A stretch of 64,000 nt of DNA from Sphingomonas hankookensis (GTDB lineage: Bacteria > Pseudomonadota > Alphaproteobacteria > Sphingomonadales > Sphingomonadaceae): assembly GCF_028551275.1 (NCBI RefSeq), contig NZ_CP117025.1, positions 863,501-927,500 of the forward strand. The letters are read 5' to 3'. The translations under genes were made by a program, and so were the position numbers. This document shows positions 9,988 to 18,964 of the stretch, piece by piece (position 1 is the stretch's first letter; each line of letters starts with the position of its first letter). Below the pieces are notes generated by a model. That model was not told the DNA's origin. It did no database searches and saw only the letters and a list, made by a program, of their open reading frames with translations.

Positions 9988-10902
9988 ATGGTAAGTGATG
10001 CCGAAGCTGCGGACGCGCGTCCCGACCTTGCCGGGCTGGAGCCGCTCGACCGGTCGCGCCCGCGCTGGCCGCGCATTCTCGGGGCGATCCTTTCCGGATT
10101 GATGATCCTCGGGCTGTCATGGGAGCTGTTCGACCATGGCTGGGCCGGGGTCGAACTGGCCGCGCCGGATTCGCCGTGGTTCTATCTGTTCTTCGCGCTC
10201 GCCTATTTTGCGCCGCCGCTGTTCGACTTCATCATCTTCCGGCGCCTGTGGCGGCTGCCGTTCGACGGGTTCGGGGCACTGGTGCGCAAGCGGATCGCGA
10301 ACGACGTGGTCATCGGCTATTCGGGCGACGTGTTCTTCTATGCCTGGGCCCGCGCCCGGTTGAAGATGGTGACGGCGCCGTTCGGCGCGGTGAAGGACGT
10401 GACGATCCTGTCGGGTATTGCCGGCAATATCGTGACGGTCGGCATGCTGGGCGTAGCGCTGCCCTTCGCGTTCGAACTGTTTCCGCCGGCGCAACTCCGG
10501 ATGCTGGCATGGTCGTCGGCGGTGGCGGTCGGGATTTCGGGCGTGCTGCTGCTGTTCTCGCGCCGGGTCTTTTCGCTGCCGGGCGCCATGCTGCGCTGGA
10601 TCTTCGGCGTGCATTGCGCGCGGCTGGTGCTCGGATCGCTGGCGTTCGGCATTGCCAGCTATTTCGCGATGCCCAATGTCTCGATCACCTGGTGGCTGTT
10701 CCTTGCTGCGGGTCGACTGGTCGTGGCGCGCCTGCCGCTGTTGCCGAACAAAGACCTTCTTTTCGCCAACTTCGCGATTATGTTTATCGGGCATGGCGAA
10801 GCCCTGTCCGACCTGGTCGCATTCATCGCGACCCTCACCCTGTTCACGCACGTGGTGCTGATGGCGGCATTCGGGCTTCCTGCGCTCGCAAGGAAAGAAT
10901 GA
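9988..10902 (+). CDS. Integral membrane protein of unknown function
   Basis: 304 residues with about seven or eight hydrophobic segments (for example near residues 29-46, 65-80, 139-160, 170-188 and 210-230) and a conserved-looking cytoplasmic stretch between the second and third. I do not recognise a named family with confidence. Its general shape resembles polytopic glycolipid or flippase-type proteins, but no diagnostic motif is visible. Its stop overlaps the start of the DUF2141 gene (ATGA), and a glycosyltransferase follows, so the three probably act together in envelope polymer or lipid metabolism. That role is inferred from neighbours only. Confidence 0.75.
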   Translation: MVSDAEAADARPDLAGLEPLDRSRPRWPRILGAILSGLMILGLSWELFDHGWAGVELAAPDSPWFYLFFALAYFAPPLFDFIIFRRLWRLPFDGFGALVRKRIANDVVIGYSGDVFFYAWARARLKMVTAPFGAVKDVTILSGIAGNIVTVGMLGVALPFAFELFPPAQLRMLAWSSAVAVGISGVLLLFSRRVFSLPGAMLRWIFGVHCARLVLGSLAFGIASYFAMPNVSITWWLFLAAGRLVVARLPLLPNKDLLFANFAIMFIGHGEALSDLVAFIATLTLFTHVVLMAAFGLPALARKE

Positions 10903-11414
10903 TGAAATTGCCCCTGACGCTGCTCGGTGCGGCGTTGCTCGCGGCCAGTCCCGCCGCCGCCCAGTCGATCGGCAGCGATGCCGCCGCATGCAATGCGAAC
11001 CAGGGGCCGGCGATCCGCGTCAACGTGGTAGGGCTGAAGGACCGCACCGGCCGGCTGAAGCTGGAACTCTATCCGGCGAACGACGACGATTTCCTGAAGG
11101 ACGACCGCGACCTGCGCAAGGAGGGCAAGTTCTTTCGCCGGGTCTGGGCCACCATGCCCCAATCCGGCGCGGTGCAGTTGTGCATCCGCGCGCCGTCGCC
11201 CGGCCGCTATGCGCTGTTGTTCACCCATGACCGCGACGGGCGCAACAAGTTCAATTTCATGCGCGACGGGGCGGGCTTTCCGGGGCCGGCAAAGCTCGGC
11301 CGTGCCCGCCCGAAGCTGGCGCAGGCGATCGTCACCGTGCCCGCCGGCGTCACGACCACGACGGTGCGCGCCCAGTATCTGCGCGGGCTGGGCGGTTTCG
11401 CCCCGCTCGACTGA
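10899..11414 (+). CDS. DUF2141 domain-containing periplasmic protein
   Basis: 171 residues with a clean Sec signal peptide (MMKLPLTLLGAALLAASP, cleavage near AAAQ). The mature part matches DUF2141, a small beta-rich domain with the IRVNVVGLKDRTGRLKLELYP opening split here across strands and a later LLFTHDRDGRNKF segment. Function is unknown. The first ATG overlaps the upstream membrane-protein stop; a second ATG follows directly. It is coupled with the membrane protein and the glycosyltransferase downstream. Confidence 0.85.
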   Translation: MMKLPLTLLGAALLAASPAAAQSIGSDAAACNANQGPAIRVNVVGLKDRTGRLKLELYPANDDDFLKDDRDLRKEGKFFRRVWATMPQSGAVQLCIRAPSPGRYALLFTHDRDGRNKFNFMRDGAGFPGPAKLGRARPKLAQAIVTVPAGVTTTTVRAQYLRGLGGFAPLD

Positions 11415-11426
11415 GCCGAACCCCCG

Positions 11427-12620
11427 ATGCGCGTCGTCGACGTCAACGAATTCTACTCGCCGACCGGCGGGGGGGTCCGCACCTATATCGACCACAAGAT
11501 GACGATCATGGCCGAGCTGGGCCATGAACTGATCGTCATCGCCCCGGCCAAGGAGAATGCGGTCGAGGAGCGGCCCGGCGGCGGGCGCATCCATTGGGTC
11601 AAGGCGCCGACGCTGATCCTCGACCCCAATTACGGCATCTTCGTGCGCGGCGGGGCGATCCATGCCCTGCTCGACGAACTGCATCCCGATGTGGTCGAGG
11701 CGTCGAGTCCGTGGCGCCCCGCGACCATCGTCGCCGACTGGCCCGGCCATGCGGTGAAGGTGTACTTCGCGCATAACGACAATGTCGGCGCCTATCCGCT
11801 GCGCTGGTTCGAACGGATGGCGAGCCGCGAACGGATCGAGGAGGCGTTCATGTGGTGGACGCGCTACATGGCGCGCTACCTCGACAAGATGGACGCGTTC
11901 GTCACCAACGGCCCGGCGCTGGAAAAGCGCCACGCCGCGCGTGGGCTGACCGTCCATGCGTCGATGCCGCTCGGCATCCAGCGCGGGTTCTTTTCACCCG
12001 AGCATCGCGACGAGCAGTTGCGGGCATCGCTGCTCGACCAGCTCGGCCTGCCGCCCGAAGGGCATCTGCTGCTGGGGCTGGGGCGACACCATGCCGAGAA
12101 ACGCTGGCCGATGATCTTCGACGCGGTCGAGATGGCGGGCGAGCATCTGCCCGTCGGGATGATCCAGATCGGCAGCGGGGTGCATACCCGGCGCCTGGAA
12201 CACCGGTTGAAGAACAGCCCGCATATCAAGCTGTTCCGCCCGGTCTATGACCGCGTCCGCCTCGCGCGGATCATGGCCAGCTGCGACGCGCTGATCCACG
12301 GATCGGATGCCGAGCCGTTCGGGCTGGTCGGGCTGGAGGGGCTGGCATCGGGCCTGCCGTTGATCGTGCCGGACGAGGGTGGCTGTGCCGAGATCGCCGA
12401 GCCGGCATTCGCCGAAACCTATGCCGCGCGCGATCCGCGCTCGGCGGCGGATGCGATCGAGCGGATGTTCGCGCGGGACTATGACGTGGTCAAGGCGGCG
12501 GCGAATGAAGCGGCGGCGCGGGTCCGGACCGACCGCGACCATGCGGTCGACCTGATGCGCTATTATGAGGGGTTGGTGGCGGAGAAGGCGCAGCGGTTCC
12601 CGGAGTGGTTCGCGAAGTAA
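11427..12620 (+). CDS. Glycosyltransferase, GT4-like family
   Basis: 397 residues with a GT-B layout. The N-terminal acceptor domain begins with VVDVNEFYSPTGGGVRTYI, a Gly-rich loop typical of GT4 enzymes. The C-terminal donor domain contains LLGLGRHHAEKRW and the E-x7-E-type segment SDAEPFGLVGLEGLASG (about residues 295-311). It should transfer a sugar from a nucleotide sugar to a lipid or glycan on the cytoplasmic side of the membrane. The donor and acceptor are unknown. The partners upstream, a membrane protein and a DUF2141 protein, suggest an envelope glycolipid; sphingomonads make glycosphingolipids in place of LPS, so that is one possibility. Confidence 0.88.
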   Translation: MRVVDVNEFYSPTGGGVRTYIDHKMTIMAELGHELIVIAPAKENAVEERPGGGRIHWVKAPTLILDPNYGIFVRGGAIHALLDELHPDVVEASSPWRPATIVADWPGHAVKVYFAHNDNVGAYPLRWFERMASRERIEEAFMWWTRYMARYLDKMDAFVTNGPALEKRHAARGLTVHASMPLGIQRGFFSPEHRDEQLRASLLDQLGLPPEGHLLLGLGRHHAEKRWPMIFDAVEMAGEHLPVGMIQIGSGVHTRRLEHRLKNSPHIKLFRPVYDRVRLARIMASCDALIHGSDAEPFGLVGLEGLASGLPLIVPDEGGCAEIAEPAFAETYAARDPRSAADAIERMFARDYDVVKAAANEAAARVRTDRDHAVDLMRYYEGLVAEKAQRFPEWFAK

Positions 12621-12638
12621 TCGATACTCGGTTCTGGA

Positions 12639-12721
12639 CGTCACCCCAGCGAAGGCTGGGGTCTTTTGCGGCTCCTGCTGCGCGCCGTCACCAAGAGATC
12701 CCAGCCTTCGCTGGGATGACG
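12639..12721. repeat. Paired palindromic repeat, GCGAAGGC type
   Basis: Two divergent palindromes (12640-12663 and 12695-12721) with stems CCCCAGC/GCTGGGG and CCCAGC/GCTGGG flank a short spacer. The same unit recurs at 33702, 38062 and 61583. It lies between two convergent genes, so the hairpins may also help stop transcription from both sides. Confidence 0.85.
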
Positions 12722-12735
12722 CCCGTTGCTCGGAA

Positions 12736-15324
12736 TCAGCTGAGCGACTTCCCCACCTGTTCCAGCATATCCTTCGACAGCCCCGGCACCGACAGGATCC
12801 GGTCGAGCTGCGCCCGCATCAATTCCCCGCGCGTGCGGTCGAACCGGCGCCAGCGGCCGAGCGGTGGCAGCATCTTGGCGGCGGTCTGCGGATTGATCCG
12901 GTCGAGTGCGATCAGCTGGTCGGCGAGGAACCGGTATCCGGCACCGTCGGCGCGGTGGAACGCCTTCTGGTTCATGCTGAACGCGCCGATCAGCGCGCGG
13001 GCACGGTTGGGGTTGGTGAGCGTAAAGTCGCGATGCCCGGCCAGCTCCTCGACCTGCTCGAACGTATCGGCACGGGTCGACAGCGCCTGGGTGGTGAACC
13101 ATTTGTCCAGCACCAGCGGATTGTCGCGGTAGCGGTTGTAGAAGATGTCGAGCGCGGCGATCCGGTCGTCGGAGTCCGAATTGACCAGCGTCATCAACGC
13201 GCCCTGACGGTCGGTCATGTTGTCAGCCTGCTCGAACTGGGCAAAGGCGATCGCGTCGGCGTCGCTCGCCCCCGATGCGGCGATATAGCCGAGCGCCACG
13301 GTGCGCAGCCGCCGCTTGCCCTTGGCATCGGGAGTATATTCGAACGCATCCGCCTCCGTCGCGGCATAGGCGGCGCGCCATTCGGGCAGCAGCGCCCGGC
13401 CGATATCGCTGCGCAGCGCCTCACGCGCGGCAAAGATCGCGTCGGGATCGACCACGCCCATCTGGTCGCCGATGAAGCTGTCCGAGGGTAGCAGGACCGC
13501 TTCCGCGACGAACGCCCGGTCGAGGCGGTCGTCGGCCAAGGTGTTGGCGATGGCGTCGATCACCGCCGCGTGATCGCCATGGCCGCTGGCGACCGAGGCG
13601 ACCAGCGTGTCGAGCATCAGCTGCTGCATCGCTTCGTAGCGGGCGAAGGGATCGTCGTCGTGCGCGCTGAGGAACGCAAGGTCGGCCGACGTCCGATCGG
13701 TCTCCACGATCACCGGCGCCGAGAAACCGCGATTGATCGACAGCACCGGGCGTTCGGTGACCGTTTCGAAAGTGATCGTCGCCGCGTCCTGATCGAACAG
13801 GAACAGCCGTTCGTCGCTCAAGGGACGGCCGGTTTCCGCACCGAACAGGCGGAGTTTGAGCGGCAGCACCATCGGTTGCTTGGTCTGCTGGCCCGGCGTC
13901 GGCGGCACCGCCTGGCGTAGCGACAGCGTGGCGCGACCGCCGCCGGGGAAATGTTCGAGCGTCGCGGACACGCGCGGCGTACCCGCCTGTTCGTACCAGC
14001 GGCGGAAGGCGGACAGGTCGACGCCCGAAGCATCCTCCATCGCCACCACGAAATCCTCGCAGGTCGCCGCCGTCCCGTCATGGCGGCTGAAATACAGGTC
14101 GGTGCCGGCACGGAATGCCGTCGGCCCCAGGATCGTGGCGATCATCCGCACGACTTCCGCGCCCTTGTTATAGATGGTCGCGGTGTAGAAGTTGCTGATC
14201 TCCTGATAGGCGTCGGGCCGGATCGGATGGGCGAGCGGCCCGGCATCTTCGGGGAACTGCGAGGCGCGCAACGACCGCACATCCTCGATCCGCTTGACCG
14301 CGGCCGACCCCTGATCGCCTGAGAATTGCTGGTCGCGCAGGACGGTGAAGCCTTCCTTCAACGACAGCTGGAACCAGTCCCGGCAGGTGACGCGGTTGCC
14401 CGACCAGTTGTGGAAATATTCGTGGGCGACGACGGCGGCGATCCCATCATAGTCGTAATCGGTCGCTGTATCGGGGTCGGCGAGGATGTAGCGGCTGTTG
14501 AAGATGTTCAGCCCCTTATTTTCCATCGCCCCGAAATTGAAATCGTCGACCGCGACGATGTTGAACACGTCGAGGTCATATTCGCGACCATAGACCCGCT
14601 CGTCCCACGCCATCGAGGTCTTGAGCGCGCGCATCGCATGGTCGGTCTTCGCCAGATCGGGCGCGCGGACCCAGATGCCGAGCTGCACCTCGCGGCCCGA
14701 AGCGGTGACGAACTGCGCGCGATTGGCGACGAGGTCGCCGGCGACCAGCGCGAAGAGATAGCAGGGCTTGGGGAAGGGGTCCGACCATTCCGCCCAGTGG
14801 CGGCCGTCGCCCAGATCGCCGGACGCGACCGGATCGCCATTGGCGAGCAGTACCGGGAAGCGCGCCTTGTCCGCGACCATCCGTACCCGGTAGCGGCTGA
14901 GGATATCGGGGCGGTCGGGGAAGAAGGTGATGCGGCGGAAGCCCTCCGCCTCGCACTGGGTGCACAGGTTTCCGCCCGAGGCGTAGAGGCCCATCAGCTG
15001 GGTATTCGCCTGCGGTTCGATGACGACTTCGGTGGTGATTTCATGGGCGTCGCCGGGCAGGTCGAGCACCAGCGCGCCATCCTCCAGCCGCCAATCATTG
15101 TGCGGCGTGCCGTCGACCAACACCGATCGCGGCGTCAATCCGTCGCCGTCGAGTCGCAACGGACCTTCGCCGTTCCGGGTCACCGACAGCGTGGCGGTCA
15201 CGCGGGTCGCCTGCGGATCGAGATCGAAATCCAGCGCGATTTCCGGCACATGCCATGCCGGCGGGCGATAATCGCTGCGGCGGATGACGGGCGGGGTCAT
15301 CGGGGTACGCGTCGCATCGACCAT
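12736..15324 (-). CDS. pepN: Aminopeptidase N (M1 family)
   Basis: 862 residues; the ATG at 15324 is preferred over the adjacent one because GAGG lies six bases upstream. It is a zinc metallopeptidase removing N-terminal residues from peptides in the cytoplasm. The exopeptidase motif GAMENKGLNIF lies near residue 262 and the zinc site HEYFHNW, with a later glutamate in LKEGFTVLRDQ, near residue 295. The C-terminal half is the helical domain of the bacterial PepN type. Length matches the family (about 860-870). Confidence 0.96.
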   Translation of the reverse strand: MVDATRTPMTPPVIRRSDYRPPAWHVPEIALDFDLDPQATRVTATLSVTRNGEGPLRLDGDGLTPRSVLVDGTPHNDWRLEDGALVLDLPGDAHEITTEVVIEPQANTQLMGLYASGGNLCTQCEAEGFRRITFFPDRPDILSRYRVRMVADKARFPVLLANGDPVASGDLGDGRHWAEWSDPFPKPCYLFALVAGDLVANRAQFVTASGREVQLGIWVRAPDLAKTDHAMRALKTSMAWDERVYGREYDLDVFNIVAVDDFNFGAMENKGLNIFNSRYILADPDTATDYDYDGIAAVVAHEYFHNWSGNRVTCRDWFQLSLKEGFTVLRDQQFSGDQGSAAVKRIEDVRSLRASQFPEDAGPLAHPIRPDAYQEISNFYTATIYNKGAEVVRMIATILGPTAFRAGTDLYFSRHDGTAATCEDFVVAMEDASGVDLSAFRRWYEQAGTPRVSATLEHFPGGGRATLSLRQAVPPTPGQQTKQPMVLPLKLRLFGAETGRPLSDERLFLFDQDAATITFETVTERPVLSINRGFSAPVIVETDRTSADLAFLSAHDDDPFARYEAMQQLMLDTLVASVASGHGDHAAVIDAIANTLADDRLDRAFVAEAVLLPSDSFIGDQMGVVDPDAIFAAREALRSDIGRALLPEWRAAYAATEADAFEYTPDAKGKRRLRTVALGYIAASGASDADAIAFAQFEQADNMTDRQGALMTLVNSDSDDRIAALDIFYNRYRDNPLVLDKWFTTQALSTRADTFEQVEELAGHRDFTLTNPNRARALIGAFSMNQKAFHRADGAGYRFLADQLIALDRINPQTAAKMLPPLGRWRRFDRTRGELMRAQLDRILSVPGLSKDMLEQVGKSLS

Positions 15325-15421
15325 CATTATCCTCGACTCTCAATCCATGTCGGCGCCCGCGTTGCGCGGGGCCACGGCACAAGCTACGCCTGTATCTATG
15401 GTCGCTTGTCGAAGGATTCCA

Positions 15422-17095
15422 ATGTTCCGTCCAGCCTTGTTGCTCGGTCTTCTCATCAGCACCGCCGCTATCGCGCAGGATGCGCCGCCGGCTCCCGCTC
15501 CCGCCGCCCCCACCGCCGCGGAAAGCCAAGCGCGCAATGCCGAGCTGAACGCCGTCCTGCCGCCCGCGCAGGCGGCGATGAAGGCGCATGTCATGTTCCT
15601 GGCGAGTGATGCGATGCGCGGTCGCGACGCCGGCTCGCCCGAATATGATATCGCCGCCAATTACGTCGCGTCGCAATTCTATGCGGCGGGGCTGCGCCCG
15701 GCGGGCGACGATGGCAGCTATCTGCAGAAGGTGCCGCTGATCAAGGTCGGCCCGGCGGACATGGGCAAGCTGAGCCTGAACGGGCAGGCGCTGACCTTCG
15801 GCCAGGATTATCTGCCGGGGGTCAATCCGGCGTCGGCGGAGACGACGCTGGCGGCGCCGGTGGTCTATGTCGGTTACGGCGTGTCGTCGCCGACCCGCGA
15901 CGACTATGCGGGCCTCGACGTGCGCGGCAAGATCGTGGCGGTGGTGCGCGGTGCGCCCAGCGGCCTCGACAGCGAGGAAGCGGCGCATTTCGGCGGCCTG
16001 CCGACCAAGGCGGGGATCGCCAGGGCAAAGGGCGCGGTCGGCATCATCGCGCTCCAGACCCCGGAGGTTTCCGCGCGGATGCCGATGGCCAAGACCGTCG
16101 CCACCGCCCAGCCGACCAGCGTCACCTGGGCCGAGGCCGACGGCAAGGGGCACATCATCGGCGGCGGCGTGCCGACTCTGGCGACGCTGAGCGCGGCCGG
16201 TGCCGAAAAGCTGTTCGCCGGTTCGGGCACCAGCTGGGCCAAGGCGGCGAGCGCGCTGTCGGGCAAGGGCAAGTTCCGCGGGCTGACGCTGAAGCCGCGT
16301 CTCGACGTGGCGATCAAGACGGTCACCACCCCGCTGCCGAGCTACAACGTCGCCGGCATCCTGCCGGGCAGCGATCCGGCCGTCGCGCCGGAAACGGTCA
16401 TCCTGTCGGCCCATCTCGACCATGTCGGGGTCGGCACGCCGAACAAGAAGGGCGACACGATCTATAACGGGGCGATGGACAATGCGGTCGGCATCGCCTC
16501 GCTGATCGAGGAGGCCAAGCGGTTCAAGGCGGCGGGCAAGGCGCCGCGCCGCTCGATCCTGTTCCTGGCGGTCACGGCGGAGGAGAAGGGGCTGGTCGGT
16601 TCCGATTACTTCGCCAACAATCCGACGATCGGAAAGGCGCGGATGGTCGCCAACGTCAATCTGGACATGCCGATCATCACCTACAAGTTCAGCGACGTCA
16701 TCGCGTTCGGCGCGGTGCGATCGAGCCTGGGCGACATCGTGAAGCGTGCGGCGACGACGGCGGGCGCGGCCTTCTCCCCCGATCCGATGCCCGACATGGC
16801 GCTGTTCGTGCGGTCGGACCATTATCGGTTCGTGCAGCAGGGCGTGCCGTCGGTGTTCCTGTGGCCGGGCACGTCGGGGCCGGGCAAGGCGGCGGTCGAT
16901 GCGTTCTTCGCCAATAATTACCACCAGCCATCGGACGAGGTGGTGCAGAGCCCGCCGATCGATTGGGAATCGGGCGAACGCTTCATCAACGTCAATTACC
17001 AGATCGCCCGCGACATCGCCGACGCAGCCCAGCGGCCGGCGTGGAACAAGGGCGATTTCTTCGGCACGCTGTATAACGGGTACGGCGCGAAGTAA
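15422..17095 (+). CDS. M28 family zinc peptidase, secreted (copy 1)
   Basis: 557 residues from the ATG at 15422, with AAGGA upstream. An N-terminal Sec signal peptide (FRPALLLGLLISTAAIAQ) is followed by a Pro/Ala linker. A PA-type inserted domain lies in the middle (about residues 140-290). Metal-ligand segments SAHLDHVG, NGAMDNAVG, TAEEKGLVGSDYF, VNLDMPI and SDHYRFVQQGVPS are all present, as in aminopeptidases of the M28 family. It should act in the periplasm or outside the cell. A close paralog follows 135 bases downstream on the same strand. Confidence 0.93.
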   Translation: MFRPALLLGLLISTAAIAQDAPPAPAPAAPTAAESQARNAELNAVLPPAQAAMKAHVMFLASDAMRGRDAGSPEYDIAANYVASQFYAAGLRPAGDDGSYLQKVPLIKVGPADMGKLSLNGQALTFGQDYLPGVNPASAETTLAAPVVYVGYGVSSPTRDDYAGLDVRGKIVAVVRGAPSGLDSEEAAHFGGLPTKAGIARAKGAVGIIALQTPEVSARMPMAKTVATAQPTSVTWAEADGKGHIIGGGVPTLATLSAAGAEKLFAGSGTSWAKAASALSGKGKFRGLTLKPRLDVAIKTVTTPLPSYNVAGILPGSDPAVAPETVILSAHLDHVGVGTPNKKGDTIYNGAMDNAVGIASLIEEAKRFKAAGKAPRRSILFLAVTAEEKGLVGSDYFANNPTIGKARMVANVNLDMPIITYKFSDVIAFGAVRSSLGDIVKRAATTAGAAFSPDPMPDMALFVRSDHYRFVQQGVPSVFLWPGTSGPGKAAVDAFFANNYHQPSDEVVQSPPIDWESGERFINVNYQIARDIADAAQRPAWNKGDFFGTLYNGYGAK

Positions 17096-17108
17096 CCCCG
17101 GCTAGCCA

Positions 17109-17202
17109 CGTCATCCCGGCGAAGGCCGGGATCCAAGGTTCCGCAAGCGCCGAAGCGTTCGGTTATGCGGCACGGTGGATCCCGGCCTTCGCCGGGATGA
17201 CG
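17109..17202. repeat. Paired palindromic repeat, GCGAAGGC type
   Basis: Two copies of the palindrome TCATCCCGGCGAAGGCCGGG in opposite orientation (about 17110-17133 and 17177-17202) lie between the two M28 peptidase genes. This is a variant of the family at 12639, 33702 and 38062. Confidence 0.85.
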
Positions 17203-17230
17203 AATTTGGATGACGTGATTGAGGATTTTC

Positions 17231-18844
17231 ATGCGCCTTCTTCCGCTTGCACTGTTGCTGGCATCTACGGGCGCCCTTGCCCAGACCGCGCCCCTGACCC
17301 CGGAAGAGGCGGCGATGCGGGCGCATGTCGCGTTCCTCGCGTCGGACGACATGAAGGGCCGCGCGCCCGGTACGCCCGAATATGATCGTGCCGCCGCCTA
17401 TGTCGCCGAGCAGATGCGCGCCGCCGGCCTGCAACCGGCGGGCGACAACGGCACCTATCTGCAGAGCGTGCCGCTCGCCTCGGCCGTGCCGGCGGGGAAG
17501 GGGAGCCTGACCGCCGCCGGGCGGCCGGCACTGACCTTCGGCAGCGATTATCTGACCTCGACCAGCTTCCTCGAACCCGATTTCCGCCGGTCGGGCGAGG
17601 TGGTGTTCGTCGGGCGCGGCGTGGTCGATGCGGCGAACGGCATCGACGATTATGCCGGGCTGGACGTGCGCGGCAAGATCGTCGCCTATCTCTATGGCGC
17701 GCCGGCCAGCCTGCCGAGCGAGATCCGCGCGCATCTGGCGAGCGGCGATACCAAACGGGCGACGGCGGCGGCCAAGGGCGCGATCGGCGTGATCCAGATC
17801 GAGAATACCGAACAGACGCATCGCTATCCCTTCAGCTATCTGATGTCGGTCTATCGCAGCCCACGCATGACGTGGGTCGGCAAGGACGGGCGTCCGCATG
17901 TCGCGGGCAGCGGCGCGCCGTCGATCGCGTCGCTCAGCGCGACAGGGGCCGCCAAGCTGTTCACCGGATCGGCGCTCGACTGGGCCGCGGTGGTGAAGGC
18001 GGATGCCGCCGGACAGGCGATGCCGCGCGGCGCCACCGGCGTGCGGGTGTCGACGAAGCAGCGCTCCAGGGTGACGCGCTTCACCAGCAGCAACGTCGTC
18101 GGCGTGTTGCCGGGCAGCGATCCGGCGCTGAAGGGCGAATATGTCGCGCTGTCGGCGCATCTCGACCATATCGGCATCTCGACCGATCCGACGCTGCCCA
18201 AGGGCGCGGACCGGATCAACAACGGGGCGATGGACAATGGCGTCGGCACGGCGGCGATGATCGAAGTGGCGAAGCAATTCGCCGCCGATCCGCGCAAGCC
18301 CCGCCGCAGCCTGATCTTCGTCAGCGTGACGGCCGAGGAGAAGGGGCTGATCGGCAGCGAATATTTCGCGCTGCACCCGACCGTGCCCCAGGGGTCGATC
18401 GTCGCCGACGTCAATCTCGACATGCCGATCCTGTCCTATCGCTTCGAAGACATGGTCGCGATCGGTGCCGACCATTCGACCGTGGCGCAGGCGGTGGCGC
18501 GGGCGGCGGGCAAGCGCGGGATTGCGCTCAGCCCCGATCCCGAGCCGGAAGAGGCGATCTTCGTGCGGTCCGACCATTACAGCTTCGTCAAGGCGGGGAT
18601 TCCGGCGGTGTCGCTCGACACCGGATGGAAGGGGCCGGGCAAGGCGGCGGTCGCCGATTTTCTGGAGCATCGCTATCACCAGCCGGGCGACGACATGAAC
18701 CAGACGTTCGACTGGACGGCAGGGCGGATGTTCGTTGCGATCAACCACGACATCGCGCTCGACCTGGCCGATGCGGATGCGCGGCCACGGTGGAACAAGG
18801 GCGATTATTTCGGGGTGTTGTATAACGGTTATGGGGCGAAGTGA
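17231..18844 (+). CDS. M28 family zinc peptidase, secreted (copy 2)
   Basis: 537 residues from the ATG at 17231, with GAGGA six bases upstream. The signal peptide is RLLPLALLLASTGALAQ. It has the same order of parts as the preceding gene: conserved AHVAFLASDDMKGRAPGTPE opening, PA-type inserted domain, then zinc ligands in SAHLDHIG, NNGAMDNGVG, TAEEKGLIGSEYF and SDHYSFVKAGIPA. Both genes end with the same NKGDxFGxLYNGYGAK tail, so they arose by tandem duplication and then diverged. Substrates are unknown; secreted peptide scavenging is the likely role. Confidence 0.93.
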   Translation: MRLLPLALLLASTGALAQTAPLTPEEAAMRAHVAFLASDDMKGRAPGTPEYDRAAAYVAEQMRAAGLQPAGDNGTYLQSVPLASAVPAGKGSLTAAGRPALTFGSDYLTSTSFLEPDFRRSGEVVFVGRGVVDAANGIDDYAGLDVRGKIVAYLYGAPASLPSEIRAHLASGDTKRATAAAKGAIGVIQIENTEQTHRYPFSYLMSVYRSPRMTWVGKDGRPHVAGSGAPSIASLSATGAAKLFTGSALDWAAVVKADAAGQAMPRGATGVRVSTKQRSRVTRFTSSNVVGVLPGSDPALKGEYVALSAHLDHIGISTDPTLPKGADRINNGAMDNGVGTAAMIEVAKQFAADPRKPRRSLIFVSVTAEEKGLIGSEYFALHPTVPQGSIVADVNLDMPILSYRFEDMVAIGADHSTVAQAVARAAGKRGIALSPDPEPEEAIFVRSDHYSFVKAGIPAVSLDTGWKGPGKAAVADFLEHRYHQPGDDMNQTFDWTAGRMFVAINHDIALDLADADARPRWNKGDYFGVLYNGYGAK

Positions 18845-18860
18845 GCCTGAGCGGCCCGCT

Positions 18861-18947
18861 GCCGTACCCCCGCGCAGGCGGGGGTCCAGAGCCAGGCAGG
18901 ACGCCGTTTCGATCGTAATCCTGGACCCCCGCCTGCGGGGGTACGGC
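18861..18947. repeat. Paired palindromic repeat, GCGCAGGC type
   Basis: Two inverted palindromes with CCCCCGC/GCGGGGG stems (about 18865-18888 and 18921-18947), separated by some 30 bases. Sister copies are at 45291, 53197 and 60463 and in the array at 21703. Confidence 0.85.
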
Positions 18948-18964
18948 GTAGCTGGAGTATCGCT

